From NCBI GenBank assembly GCA_963682055.1, contig OY821742.1:20645635-20709634 (forward strand): a DNA stretch of 64,000 nucleotides, read 5' to 3'. The notes below the pieces were generated by a model, which had not been told where the DNA came from, made no database searches, and was given only the letters and a program-made list of their open reading frames with translations. Numbering within the stretch: position 1 is the first letter of the stretch; the number at the start of each line of letters is the position of its first letter. The translations under genes and the position numbers were made by a program. The stretch comes from Primula veris. Taxonomy: Eukaryota > Streptophyta > Magnoliopsida > Ericales > Primulaceae. Shown here one piece after another: positions 11,042 to 22,100 of the stretch.

Positions 11042-11703
11042 TAGGGGTGGCTTCGGTACGGTACCGACTTTTTTGACCATATACCAATACCGAACCGAAC
11101 TTGTTCGGTTTGAAAAAAAATATACCATAACCGAACCGAAAAAGTCGGTATACCGAAAGTTCGGTATACCGACTTTTTCGGTTGGTACGGTTCGGTTTTC
11201 CGTTTTATACCGAAACATTATTATTATTTAAAGATAATTCTTGATAACAATAAAATAGCAAAAAAGTTTGTAAAAAGTAAAATGTGTACAACTATTCTTA
11301 TATTTACTACATTTATTGTGAATTTGATTAAAATAGTAAACACTTATAAAATAAGAATTCTTTTAAAATATTCGACAAGAAAATGGAGAAACACGAAATT
11401 ATTGTATTTGGCTTAGTAAATAGGAAAGTAAGTCGTAAGAAAAATTAAAATAAACTATAAGACAATTTATTTGTAAGTTATAACTATGCGTACATTTCTA
11501 TATATTTTATAATTTTAATGTTCGGTTCGGTTCGGTATTGTACCAAACATACGAAATGGATACCGAAACCGAACCGACTTTTAAAGTTTGGTTCGGTTGT
11601 ACCGTACCGAAAAGTCGGTATACCGAACTTTCGGTACCAACTTATTTGGTTCGGTTCGAAAATCGATCGGTTGGTACAAATCGGTACAAAAAGTCCACCC
11701 CTA
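11042..11703. mobile_element. Complete hAT-type MITE (662 bp)
   Basis: The element begins TAGGGGTGG and ends CCACCCCTA, a perfect 9 bp terminal inverted repeat. It is flanked on both sides by CGAGGTGG (11034-11041 and 11704-11711), a perfect 8 bp target duplication as made by hAT transposases. Both subterminal regions (11050-11215 and 11520-11700) are packed with CGGTATACCGA, ACCGAACCGA and GGTTCGGT words on both strands, which look like transposase-binding repeats. The centre is AT-rich and encodes nothing, so it is non-autonomous. The open frames seen here come from the subterminal repeats. Confidence 0.93.
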
Positions 11704-11711
11704 CGAGGTGG

Positions 11712-12807
11712 GGCTGACAGTGGTTATAGCCCCCTCATATTATGAGAACGGCTACCATTCAGTATAGAAATTATATGTAAATTCCGAAAATGTTAGTTTA
11801 ATCCCTCCCATAATTTCATTTCAAGGGATGTTTTGGCTCGCAATGCCATGGTGTAAAGTCAATTAGTTTTGTTTTACATTCGGGTTCTTTTGAATTAATT
11901 TTTCTAGTGTATTTGATTATTTTATCGGAGGGTTATAGGTTTTTTATTGGATTATAGTAAATCTAAACCGAACCGAATAGTTTTAGTTTTTCCTGTTTTC
12001 GGGTTATTTTGGCTATTTCCGGTTTCATTGTCGGTACGGTTATTGGGTTTTTTCCATGGCCCCAATATAAAACCATGCGTGTTGTGACTTTTGCTAACCG
12101 ACAATCAAACCCAAAAACATGTGAGCCGTCGATCGAACATATAAAAAATAATCTCACCCGTCCATTTATTCTCCCACACCTTTTAATCTCTCACAACAAA
12201 CCCCAAAATCAAACGCAACTCATTTATTCTCTATCTCGTAATTTGTAGAGCGAGAAACTCTTACATTTAAACTTAAAAAATACGAAAAAACAAATCCAAA
12301 TCAATTACTAAATCGAACCCTCTTTTCTTTTTCCTATTAGTCTATATTCTCAGGCCTTTATTTCAATTTCGCTATAATAATATCAGGCTTTTAATAATCA
12401 GATCGTTTCTAGGGTTTCCAATTTCAATCTGAGATTTCTAATTTCTCGTTCTAGTTTTAGTACTCATTCGAATTTCTTTCGATTTCTAGGGTTTTAAATT
12501 GGGGATTATCTCGCTTTTGTTTTGTCCGAGCCCTAATTTCCGATTTTATTTCGATTCGGTTCGTTTCTAATCGTTTCTGTGTTGGGATTATCTCGTTATT
12601 TCGTCCAATTTAGTGTGAGGGTTTAATCGATCAATTTCTAATTGTGAGGTAATCAAATATCTGGTCATTCAAATTTCTGTTGATTTCTAGGGATTTTAAT
12701 TTGGGGATTATCTCGCTTTAGTTTCCAACTGTTATTTCGTCCAATTTATCAATTTCTAATCGGGAGTTAATCGGAAATATTTGGTTATTATTATTAGTTG
12801 CAATATA
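11712..12807 (+). promoter_or_regulatory. Promoter and 5' leader region of the conserved gene
   Basis: No coding sequence is evident before ATG 12808. AATATAAAACC at about 12064 could serve as a TATA element, and from about 12160 the sequence turns pyrimidine-rich like a plant leader. TCTAGGGTTT words near 12410 and 12486 resemble the telo-box found in leaders of growth and translation genes. The leader contains an imperfect direct duplication (12471-12610 and 12672-12760). Transcription start and any leader intron cannot be fixed from sequence alone. Confidence 0.4.
12471..12760 (+). repeat. ~200 bp direct duplication in the 5' leader
   Basis: GGGGATTATCTCGCTTT preceded by GATTTCTAGGG occurs at about 12480-12516 and again about 200 bases later. 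TTTCGTCCAATTTA also recurs at about 12599 and 12734. The order is preserved, which indicates an old tandem duplication of leader sequence. Confidence 0.75.
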
Positions 12808-15460
12808 ATGAACGATCAGAAGCCTCAGGTGATGACTCAGCCTCAGAATCAGATGATGAGTCAGCAGGTGCCACGTCATCACCCCCAGATGATGATGCCA
12901 CCTCAGCACCCCTTCGGTCCGATGACGTGGCCTACCAACTTCCCTCCTCCGAACCCGAACCCACCAAACCCGTTCGCCGCTCCCAAACCACGTAACTGGA
13001 AGGGTAAAAAAGTAATTAACAAAAAAGGAAATGTGCCCTCCGGTGGCGTTTATAGGCCTCCGACGCTTAACGAGCTTCAGCACCAGAATCGGATGAAAGC
13101 CAAGCGGTTTTTCACTAATCCCAATAACAACAAAAAGAAGTTCAATAATAGTAATAGTAATAGTAACAAGAATAATCGATTTGCGCCATATGCACCTAGG
13201 AACACGACGTCGTTTTTGATTAGGGCGAAAAAGTTGGGTGGTAGAGCGGATTTAGTCTCGCCGTGTCCGGTGACGCCGGCTGTCCTCCCGACCCCCTTCT
13301 TTTCCCCCTCCCGAGAAGTTCTGGGCGACATGGCGAAGGAGGAGTGGGGGGTGGATGGGTATGGGTCGATGAAGGGCCTCATTAGGCTCCGTTCGGGAGG
13401 AGAGGGGGAGGAGGAGGAGGAGGGGGGAGATAGAGAGGGAGGAGAGGAGGATAGCGATAGTGATGTGGAGGAGCATGTGGAGGTAGAGCGGAGGCTTGAT
13501 CATGACTTGAGTCGGTTCGAGATGATTTATCATCCGAATGTTGGGGGTGGTGATTATAATTATAATAATGTGTTGGAGAATAGGGTGGACGACCAGGACA
13601 CGAGGATAGCGCAGCTGGAGGAGGAAAATCTGATATTGAAGGAGAGGCTGTTCTTGATGGAGAGGGAGGTCGGGGATTTTAGAAGGAGGATGTCGTTTCT
13701 AGAGAGGCGTGGTGGAGGTGGTGGGGAGGAGGTGAACGAGGAGGTGGTGGATAATGTGTCTGAGGAGAACGATAGTGAGAGTAGAGATGATGGGCATTCA
13801 ATCGATGGAAACAATATTAATATCAGTAATAATAATGATAATGAAATTGATGGGAAGGAGGAGGAGGAGCACGGTAGCTATGGTGCGCCCGAGGAGGAGG
13901 GAGAAGAGGGAGAGGAAGAGAGTGGTGCTAGAGATGTGTGTATGAATGAAATGGTGGATGGACCAAAGAATGAAGTTGTCGTTACTGAGAACCAGTCTAT
14001 GGATGATCACCGTTTAGGTACTTACATACCCTTTATTAAGCTATTCCGTTTCGGCAACTAGTTTGTTTTGACCTTTGTTATGTCTCCTGCTATATCATGA
14101 TTTATATAAACAGGAAAAAAGTTTCAGTACATACCCTTTATTAAGCTATTCCATTTTGACAACTTGCTTGTTTTGACCTTTGTTATGTCTCCTGCTATAT
14201 CATGGTTTTATAAAAATAGGAAAAAAGTTCGGCGAAATAATTATTGCGTCTTTGTGTGAAGTTGTAAAGGGTAATCGATCAACTTGCCTATTGCTTGTTT
14301 GAGCCAGAAAAGAATATACATTAGAATTGCATCTGCAGACTTGCTTTTCTCTATGCTACTGAAAATTTAGCGAATGCTTTTTGTAGATGTAGTTTTCATT
14401 CTAGAGTCATTACAGAACTTTGATTGCTCAACCTGCTTAAGATGACTTTTGTGTTACTTTCTGATTTGCTTGGACTGTGAACAACTCAGTTTCACAATGA
14501 TGTTACAAGTAGTAGATAGAATAGTGTTGGATTTAAATATATATCTTCAAATATATTTGGAGGATAATATTGAGAAAGACCAATAGAAAAAGGGATCAGT
14601 CACCGTATTGCATATTGATGGTTTGATTTTTTATTCGCAGTTCTCAGTTCAGTGCTTGCCTCAACATGTTTCATTTCCTTCAAACTTACAATTGATAGGT
14701 TGGGAAACGGCCAGTTTACATACAATTGGCATTGGAAAATTGTGTTTATATGTTTAAAGCATCAACGGGCAACAAACCGAAGTGTTAGGCAGACTGCTAG
14801 AGTTCTGATCTTTCTCCCATAAAAATAATTGCATCATTTTTTATCTCCTTTAATACAACCTTATTAAGCTAAATGTTTGAAATTTCTTCTATGTAATGGT
14901 GTAGGTTCGATTAGTGAATTAAATAAGAAGTATAAGATAATGTTTCATATGAAAGCCTTGGTTTGAGAGGTTGAAATGGATTTAGAATCTACATAGAGGT
15001 ATAAGTAGTATTTATGTATTTTGGATTGTGATATATCTTGAATGCTTGTTAATGGAAAACAAGGTCGTATTGTAATGAAGACGTGTGATATACATTGGTT
15101 TATGTTTCCCTACAGAGTTGCCTATTTTCGTTTTGTTCTTATCATTTTTACTGCTATATTCCCCATCTTTATCTATCCCTATGAGCATTGTTTGATTGTT
15201 TGCTATGCTATTCTTGTTGGAAATACGTGTATGAACTGAAAATATTCACTGATCGGAAAAGGTTGTTTTAAGGGGTACTGACCTAACTAACAAGCTCCTT
15301 GGGCTTGTAAGAGTAAGCATGTAGATGTCTAACTTGCGATCTTGGGGATTTTGTCTGTGATATTTTTTTTCCTTAGATTGTTTTGCGTACAAAATTCAAT
15401 TTCCTTACGTACTTGTTCCTTTTCGTATTGTATTTTGCAGGAGTAGAAGCCGATGCTTAA
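12808..15460 (+). CDS. Conserved plant protein of unknown function, coiled-coil
   Basis: I recognise the conserved core as a widespread land-plant protein, but I know of no established function. Start: the first ATG in frame is 12808; codons before it are not needed. Proposed coding exons are 12808-14017, 14220-14270 and 15441-15460 with matching phases (GT-AG introns), giving 426 residues ending VEADA. Order of features: a Gln/Met/Pro-rich N-terminus (1-65), a basic Asn/Lys-rich stretch (about 95-130), and the conserved block about 132-195 (SFLIRAKKLGG, then VSPCPVTPAVLPTP, SPSREVLGDMAKEEWG and GYGSMKGLIRLR). An acidic tract (196-225), RFEMIYHPN (about 235), a coiled coil (about 257-301, AQLEEENLILKERLFLMERE) and a Glu/Gly-rich tail follow. 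There is no signal peptide or membrane segment, so it is probably nuclear or cytosolic. If intron 1 is retained, a stop at 14059-14061 gives 417 residues. Exons 2 and 3 rest on splice signals and phase only. Confidence 0.8.
14023..14233 (+). repeat. 105 bp tandem duplication covering a splice acceptor
   Basis: 14023-14127 and 14128-14233 are about 88% alike (TACATACCCTTTATTAAGC opens both). The unit contains most of intron 1 of the conserved gene, its 3' splice site and the first ~10 bases of exon 2. Two acceptors in the same phase context now exist, after AAACAG at 14113 and after AAATAG at 14219. Confidence 0.9.
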
Positions 15461-16711
15461 AACTGTAAGGAGAATTGGAAGCCGTTTTCTTGGCGGAAGA
15501 GAGTGGAATTTAACCATGATTTTTACGCATGATGATATGAGATATGAGACAAGGACTGGTGACTGAAAAACTGGAACTGCTGCTGAACAATGAGCTTTTA
15601 GATACACATATATGTATATATTCTCAATGTTGCAAAATCTGTGTACCCACTCCTGTCTTGTGTCTTTTGAATTGTTTTTTTGCTGTTAGTAGCGACTGTT
15701 TTTTTTTTTTTAGCTTCATCAGCCAGGTCTGTCTGTGTGAATTCTATGCGTGAAAATTTTATATAATGACAAATTGTGGGCTTGTGATTTCTGATTTGGT
15801 ACACGAATGACCAGCTTCTTGTTTGATTTGTTTGTTCCCGATGCATAAATAAGTAATTATTTTTTCTCTGTAGATATAGCATTGTCTAATGAAATGTGCT
15901 TACATGGTTAGAACTAAATATTTGTTTGAATACAAATTGAGTGTGATTTACTGGTTTTTGGCTAATTACCAAAGCATGACTGGACGGACACGTTCAAGAG
16001 TATATGGTTATAGGCTTGTCACTTTTAACTTTAACGCTCTCTGCTATTTTACTTTTATTGCCTTGCATTATACATGTAAACTAATTTGACTATGTTAGAC
16101 CATCACAATGCCTTCTCCTAAAGGTACCTGGATAATTTACAAAAGCTAAATTGTTTTGCTTTTAGTGTCCAATGTATTATGAACAATGCCAATTTAGGAT
16201 CTTCTTCAATTGTAAGCACTAATACGCACTAGTTCTGCCACAGATTGGGTGTAATGTAACCAGTTTTCATATGAAATAACTTAAAAAGATGAGTAAATAA
16301 ACTGTATAGATATCCTAAAAGAATCTGATGGAGGTGAACTCGATATTGAAGGTTAGAGCAAGTTTATTGGTAAGGATTGTGGAAGGCGGAGCACTGCCGC
16401 AACCCATAAGCTATTTTATCGGACAAAGTTGGTTCCTGCGCCATGTCCAAAGTGGGCTGGTTCCCCCTTCTTCCCTTACCCTTCACAATCATCTTTCTTT
16501 CCTCTGTTACTTCCTTTAGAGCAATTACAAGGACTAATCTTACTTATATAAAAAAAACCATTGCAGCTGAGTTTTGAGTTGCTTCTCCTATTTTTCATTC
16601 ATCACCTCCTCTCCTAAGCTTCACCTGCTTGTAGAGAGTAGACACTCGTCCTCAATTCAATTACCAGTCTGCCAATCCGACAATTATTTCGTCTGCATAA
16701 TAGACCACTAA
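15461..16711 (+). other. Probable 3' UTR then intergenic DNA
   Basis: After the proposed stop (15458-15460) the sequence remains T-rich, like a 3' UTR, to about 15880. A CATAAATAAG near 15842 could act as a polyadenylation signal. From there to 16711 no gene is visible; a short open frame at 16328 has no recognisable content. Confidence 0.45.
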
Positions 16712-17180
16712 GTTCCGTTTGGTCACAAATTGTTCGGTCAAAAATCATAATTTGAAAATCAGATCAAAATCCTGATTTTTGATTTTAGGAATTTTTTTAG
16801 CTTTTATAGGCTAAAAATCTGATTTTCAAAATCTTAATAACCTTGCTATACACTCGCATATTTTTAAAATCTACTCACTCCGTTCCTAAATAATTGTTCA
16901 ATATTCCATATTTGGCTGTCCCAAAATAAGTGTCCACTTGCCTAATTTATCTATGAAAAAATTATAAAATTATTATAGTATTCTCAAATATTGCAATGAA
17001 TACATTCCAAAATTTGGCAATAATAATTATTTAATTTAAATTAAGATTATATTTGTAACTTTTGAATGCAATTAATAATATCTCTTAATATTTACCAAAA
17101 TATAAGGGACACGCCTAAAAAGGGACGGAAGGACTAATATACAAAAATCAGCTAAATTAATCTGTTACCAAAACGGACCC
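16712..17180. mobile_element. Tourist-like (PIF/Harbinger) MITE
   Basis: The ends are imperfect inverted repeats: GTTCCGTTTGGTCACAAATT on the left, and GGGTCCGTTTTGGTAACAGA on the reversed right end. They are flanked by TAA on each side (16709-16711 and 17181-17183), the 3 bp duplication of PIF/Harbinger elements. It encodes nothing and is interrupted by a Stowaway MITE. Confidence 0.75.
16874..17134. mobile_element. Stowaway (Tc1/mariner) MITE nested in the Tourist MITE
   Basis: The left end CTCACTCCGTTCCTAAATAA pairs with the right end reversed, GTCCTTCCGTCCCT. These are close to the plant Stowaway consensus CTCCCTCCGTTCC. TA dinucleotides flank both ends (16872-16873 and 17135-17136). The 261 bp interior is AT-rich and non-coding. 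Confidence 0.85.
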
Positions 17181-17183
17181 TAA

Positions 17184-17940
17184 CTATAATACCTATGTAT
17201 AATTCATTATTATCATATATCATATTTTGTTGGTAAAGTAAGCTAAATAAAATCTTCGCAAGTCCGCAACTCAAGCTTAGGTTTCCTATACCTGCTTTGA
17301 AGTTTCTTCTTAATTTAGTCTGATTAATTTAGGATCACATCTACGCTTTTATACATATGTATTGAGTCGAATTAACAAAATTTGTCTTTTTCTTAAGAAT
17401 AGTAGAGCAAAAAAAGATTTGCCCTTTCCTAACCATAAAGGAAAAGATTGGCAGGAGGACAATACAGGAGGGGGTTTGGTATCTCAAATTTTAAGATGTC
17501 GTTTGGAAAGTAAGTACTTCCTGAAAACGTATTGTATGGGAAGGTGCTGTTGAAAAATAACTTATGTAAAAACACTTTAGAAAAAAATAACGTATAGTGG
17601 AAAAGTGCTTTTGATGTTCATAAGTTCGGTCTGCATTTGTCATGTATAATTTTGAAATGACTTAATAGCACAATAATTAATATAGTATGAAAAACACATA
17701 AACATATATTAGTAAGTTCAATATTACTTTAAAACCCAAATATTTAAAAACAATTATAAAATAAAGAAAAACATCGAAAAATATCAATCTAGTTGTAGCC
17801 TTTCATGAATTTACTACTTTTACAAAAAACGAATTCGAAAAATCACAAGAGACTTGAGCAAAAAAATAATCTGCTTCTATCAACCAACAAGAAATCTGAA
17901 CAACCGGGATATCAATCATATCTCAAACTGATATGAGTAA
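17184..17940. other. Intergenic AT-rich DNA
   Basis: No gene or element was recognised. A 62-codon open frame at 17362 has no family resemblance that I can see. Confidence 0.5.
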
Positions 17941-18976
17941 TGATTAGACCACGAAATGTTAATTTCCATAGGTTAATTTGGTATATATTACCGTAATTTT
18001 GTTAACATTTAGGCCTTTAAGCCATATTTTGTGTTTTTCGGCATTTTTTCGGTTTATTTGTACTTGTTTGCATTTTTGAAGAAAAAAGCATGGAATTAGC
18101 ACAAAAACAAGACAAAGACGCATGAAAACCAACGGAGTGACCTAAAGTGAGGATTTCGGAAGATAAAGGACCTCAAAAACAACCCCAACAAAGTTCAAAA
18201 CGGATTAAAACAAGATAGAGCAAAGAAGATTGTAGAAGACCCAAAATTCGCACTTTCTTGACCGGTCAACCTGAGTTGACCGGTCAGGTTCAGTTAGGTT
18301 TTAAATTTTTAAAAGATAGAGTCCGTTTTGGTTGGGGATAACTTGATATAATCTTTCCCTATTCCGAAAATAAGAGAATAACAATCATTTTTCATCAGTT
18401 TACATTCATATTTCAACCTAGAGAGAGAAGAGAGGAAAAAACATCTGTATTGAGTGTTTTGTGCACGAATCCTTCATAATCCACTACGTTTTGTAAGTTT
18501 AATCCACTTTCATTACATTTTTATATGTTTTAGTACCTTATTCACTGATTTTTATGCATGTTTGCTTAGGTTTACATCATAACATCACTAATCTCGCCAT
18601 CTCTTGCTTGCAAACTAGTTAATACAGATAACGCCGTAAAAGTTAGTTATTAATTGTTTAACGCCGCATGTACATTTATTTAGGTTGATCGATATATAAA
18701 CTGAATAATAGCCTTAAAACAACCTATATAAACTGATATTTAGTTGTTTTAAACCCCCGAGGAACGACTCGTTGGATTGACAACTCAACCGCTAACGCTC
18801 TACTCGTTACTAATTAATTGACACCTAGTTAGTAAAACACTCGTAAAACTATCTACTCTAACAACCGGACGATAACCTTGGTGGCTTCCCAAGGAAAATA
18901 CTACTGCTACACTCGTGCTCCTGCGAAACCTTTTGTTACGTAGGGCAAAACTACGTACCGAAAGGGCATATATTCA
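17941..18976 (+). mobile_element. 5' LTR of a Ty3/gypsy element
   Basis: It begins TGATTAGACCACGAAATG, and the identical start recurs at 24550 after a purine-rich tract, which identifies it as an LTR. It ends TTCA just before the primer binding site at 18980. It is about 1.04 kb and contains a repeated TTGACCGGTCA motif (about 18260-18285), also found in the internal region (19175, 22825). Confidence 0.85.
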
Positions 18977-18979
18977 TTT

Positions 18980-18998
18980 TGGCACTGCTGTCAGAGAA
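18980..18998 (+). other. Gypsy primer binding site, CpG-decayed
   Basis: TGGCACTGCTGTCAGAGAA resembles the usual gypsy site TGGCGCCGTTGCCGGGGAA (tRNA-Asp type). Most differences are G to A or C to T changes, consistent with deamination of methylated cytosines in a silenced element. Confidence 0.7.
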
Positions 18999-19128
18999 CC
19001 ACGATTCATAAGTTGATAGTTTTAATATTTTTTATTGTTTTTCTTTTTGTTAATGTATTAGATTATGTTTATTTGGTCTAATTTGACCAAATTTTGAAAA
19101 AATTCGCTCAAAAACCCTACTTCTTTAA

Positions 19129-22100
19129 ATGTCAAAATTAAACTTTTCTGAAAATCCAACCCTGACCGGACATGTTGACCGGTCAGACCCGAGCAATCTT
19201 CAAAATTCAGAAATCCAACTTTTGAGTACCGAAAACTCAAACGATTCCACCATCAACCTTTCTAACCTTTATGCTGAACGCCGACGTGTAGAGAACCACT
19301 TCTGCCTAAGTAAAATTAGCTTCAACTCTTATCGTACAACACATACTTCCATGACCTAGACAACTACCATAGAAACAACATTAGCATCTTTTACTCCTCA
19401 GCGCCACAAATACTTAAGAACCTCATAGACGAAACCTGGCCTACCACCTTTTGTGATTCTACTCCGGAGGAGATCTTTGCCCTCATTGACAACATGTCCG
19501 TAACCGAAAGGGAGTGGGGTGTTCAAATTGAGGAGAAAGTCGACTCCTCATCTTTAGCTGAGAGTTCTAGTGAGGATTTTCCAACCGTTCCAGTGGATAC
19601 TCGGGAATGCTCAAAGATTATTCCCAACCTTTGTCGCACTCTGGATGTTCCCCACCATCCTTTTCTTGATAGCGGTTTCAATGTCTGTCATTTAATGATG
19701 ACATTGCACCACACCTCTTCTAGCGATGCTTCAGGCGATGACTCTCCCTGAGAGTCGTCCAACTTGACTACGGCTAATGAATTTTCGTTCATGGCCAAAA
19801 GACTTAGGACTATGTTTTCTAAGACCAAAATAGTTGAGAAAGCAGTGAAAGAAGAAGTTGAGGAGAACACATCTGTGTACTCTAATTTTGATTTCACCAT
19901 TGACGCTGTGGACGATTTCACTCCTATTGCTCTAGCCCCCGATCCTGGAAAACCTATCATGAACTTCATAATCCAATATAAGGAAAACCCTGCAAAGTTT
20001 GCTACCCATCAGGGGATCCTTGATTCTGAAGGGGACGATAATCTAATGCCTAGTTCTAAGTATAGTGTGGAGTATGGCCCATTGGAAGTCTCTTCCGCAC
20101 ATTTGTACTTCAACGATGAGTCGTATAAGAATGCTATGGGAATGGTGAGAAATGTAGTTGTGAGCGTGGATGACTTCTTTTATTTGGTGAATTTCATGGT
20201 TTTAGACTTGTATAGGAAGAATCAGTCATTTAGCACTCCCATCATCCTAGGACGGCCTTTCCTTAGTACTGCAAAAGAAACATTGGATTATAACACCATG
20301 ACCACAATTTTAAGATATAGGGGTATGGAGGACCATTTTTCCTTAGGAAAACAGTTAGAGCCAGCCTACTATTCTGATGAATCCGATAGTCATAACAACC
20401 AGGGGTGTATGTCTATAGGATTAGGAGACAATGAGGAAGCATAGGGGAGTATATCTTACCTACCACAGTACACGGCCGAGGAGATAGAGGAAAGAGTGAG
20501 AGTGTGGGAAGTGTTAACATCTTTGTGCTAACATTCATTTGGTTAGCGGATTGATACTTCGAATGAACGTTTTTGGACACCGTTGGATAATGTTTAACAT
20601 GTAGGAGTGACAATGAATTAAAGTTTGATACGGTTCAAGCTTTGGGCAGGTTCAAAACAAGGAAACATGTTCGATATGATTCGAACGGACTGCTGGTTTT
20701 GAGTCACGATGACGGACTATTTTGGTTACATTGCGGGTTGATTACGAGAATCAAAATGGGCTGAACACTGGGCACGTTGTAGCTGTTGTAAAGTCACTTT
20801 AGAAGGGCTGGATACCTTCGAAAAAGGGCGGGAACGGTTACGGGAGTTGTTGCTGCAGTTTTCCCATCACTTTGTAACCGCTAGGGCAGTTTTTAACTCT
20901 TGTTTTGTTCTTGTAACTGTCATGTACGAAATTATAAGTACATGAGCAGATTTCATTATATTTTAGGAGATTTTAGGGTTGAGAAACACTTGTAAAACAT
21001 ATGTAATATGGTTCCTAACATTAACGGAATTATATTGGGTTGGGTGCGGCTGTAATTGTGCGTGTGTTCATTTATGTTCTCTTGCATTTACATATATATT
21101 ACTTGTATTAAATCTGTCCAGATTGGAGCAGTTACGTTGCATCGAAATGGACTGCGATTGAGTGATCAAACACGAGCATTTGTGAGGCAAACACGAGTGT
21201 TGCGAGTGTTGGTTTGGCTGATCGTTTGTGGCAGCGGTTAAGTCTATAAGCGAGGCATCACGTGGCTGTTTTGTTGAGCGAAAAACAATCTCGTGATAGG
21301 AAGCACATAGGCAACAACTTATAGAGGAAATTTCAGCTAAAACAAAGGAAACCGTAGTTGTTCGTGATAGCGATAGGAATTCCCAACCAGCTAAGACACC
21401 TCATTTTCCTCTAGGTTTCCCTCAACCAATCACCATAATAGACCTCACAACTGAGTTTGACCAATTGTACCCCTATCTTAGAAAGTTGAGTAAGGACGGG
21501 CTATGCAAAAGTGTGGAAACTGGGAAACCTTTAAAAGACACAACTCTATAACATTATTAGTCATTCTCTTCCAATCTTATTGAATACGGTCTTTCAATCC
21601 ATCTCCCCTCTTACATGCAAAAATTGGCCAAGATGAAGCAAGCACTAGAGGTAAAAGAAGGAGAGTTCACGACAATTAATATGGTCATTAGTGATTGCGT
21701 TTTGGATAGGGTTCTAGTTTATTCTAAGGCATCTAGCAATATCATGCCTGCTAGCATATTGTTTGGATTAGCATTATCTAAACTCATCCCCTATGATGGC
21801 CCGATCAGTCTAGCTGATGGTTCAATATCAGTCAAGGCTCCAGGGAAACCTATGGGAATAAGGTGTCGCATAATTGATTTCATCTATGTTTTGGATTTCC
21901 GAGTCTATGACAATCCGCTCGAACAATCTTCTAGTCATATTAATGCTGCACTTCTAGGAGTCTCATTCCTTGCCTCGTCGAAAGCCATCTTAAACTTTGG
22001 AACCAACAAGGTTACATTACATTGCGAGCATAGGAGAGTTGACATTGACATAGGAAGGACTTGGTGTTCACAACCCATCTCCCAAGGTCATCACATGTTG

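Noticed and set aside
12781..12807. Extension of the conserved protein to a TTG start
   Set aside because: The first ATG at 12808 is in frame and nine residues later; a TTG start is not expected in a plant gene.
13077..14010. Several minus-strand open frames of 70-120 residues opposite the conserved gene
   Set aside because: They are leucine/serine-rich mirror images of the GA-rich plus-strand coding sequence and have no motifs of their own.
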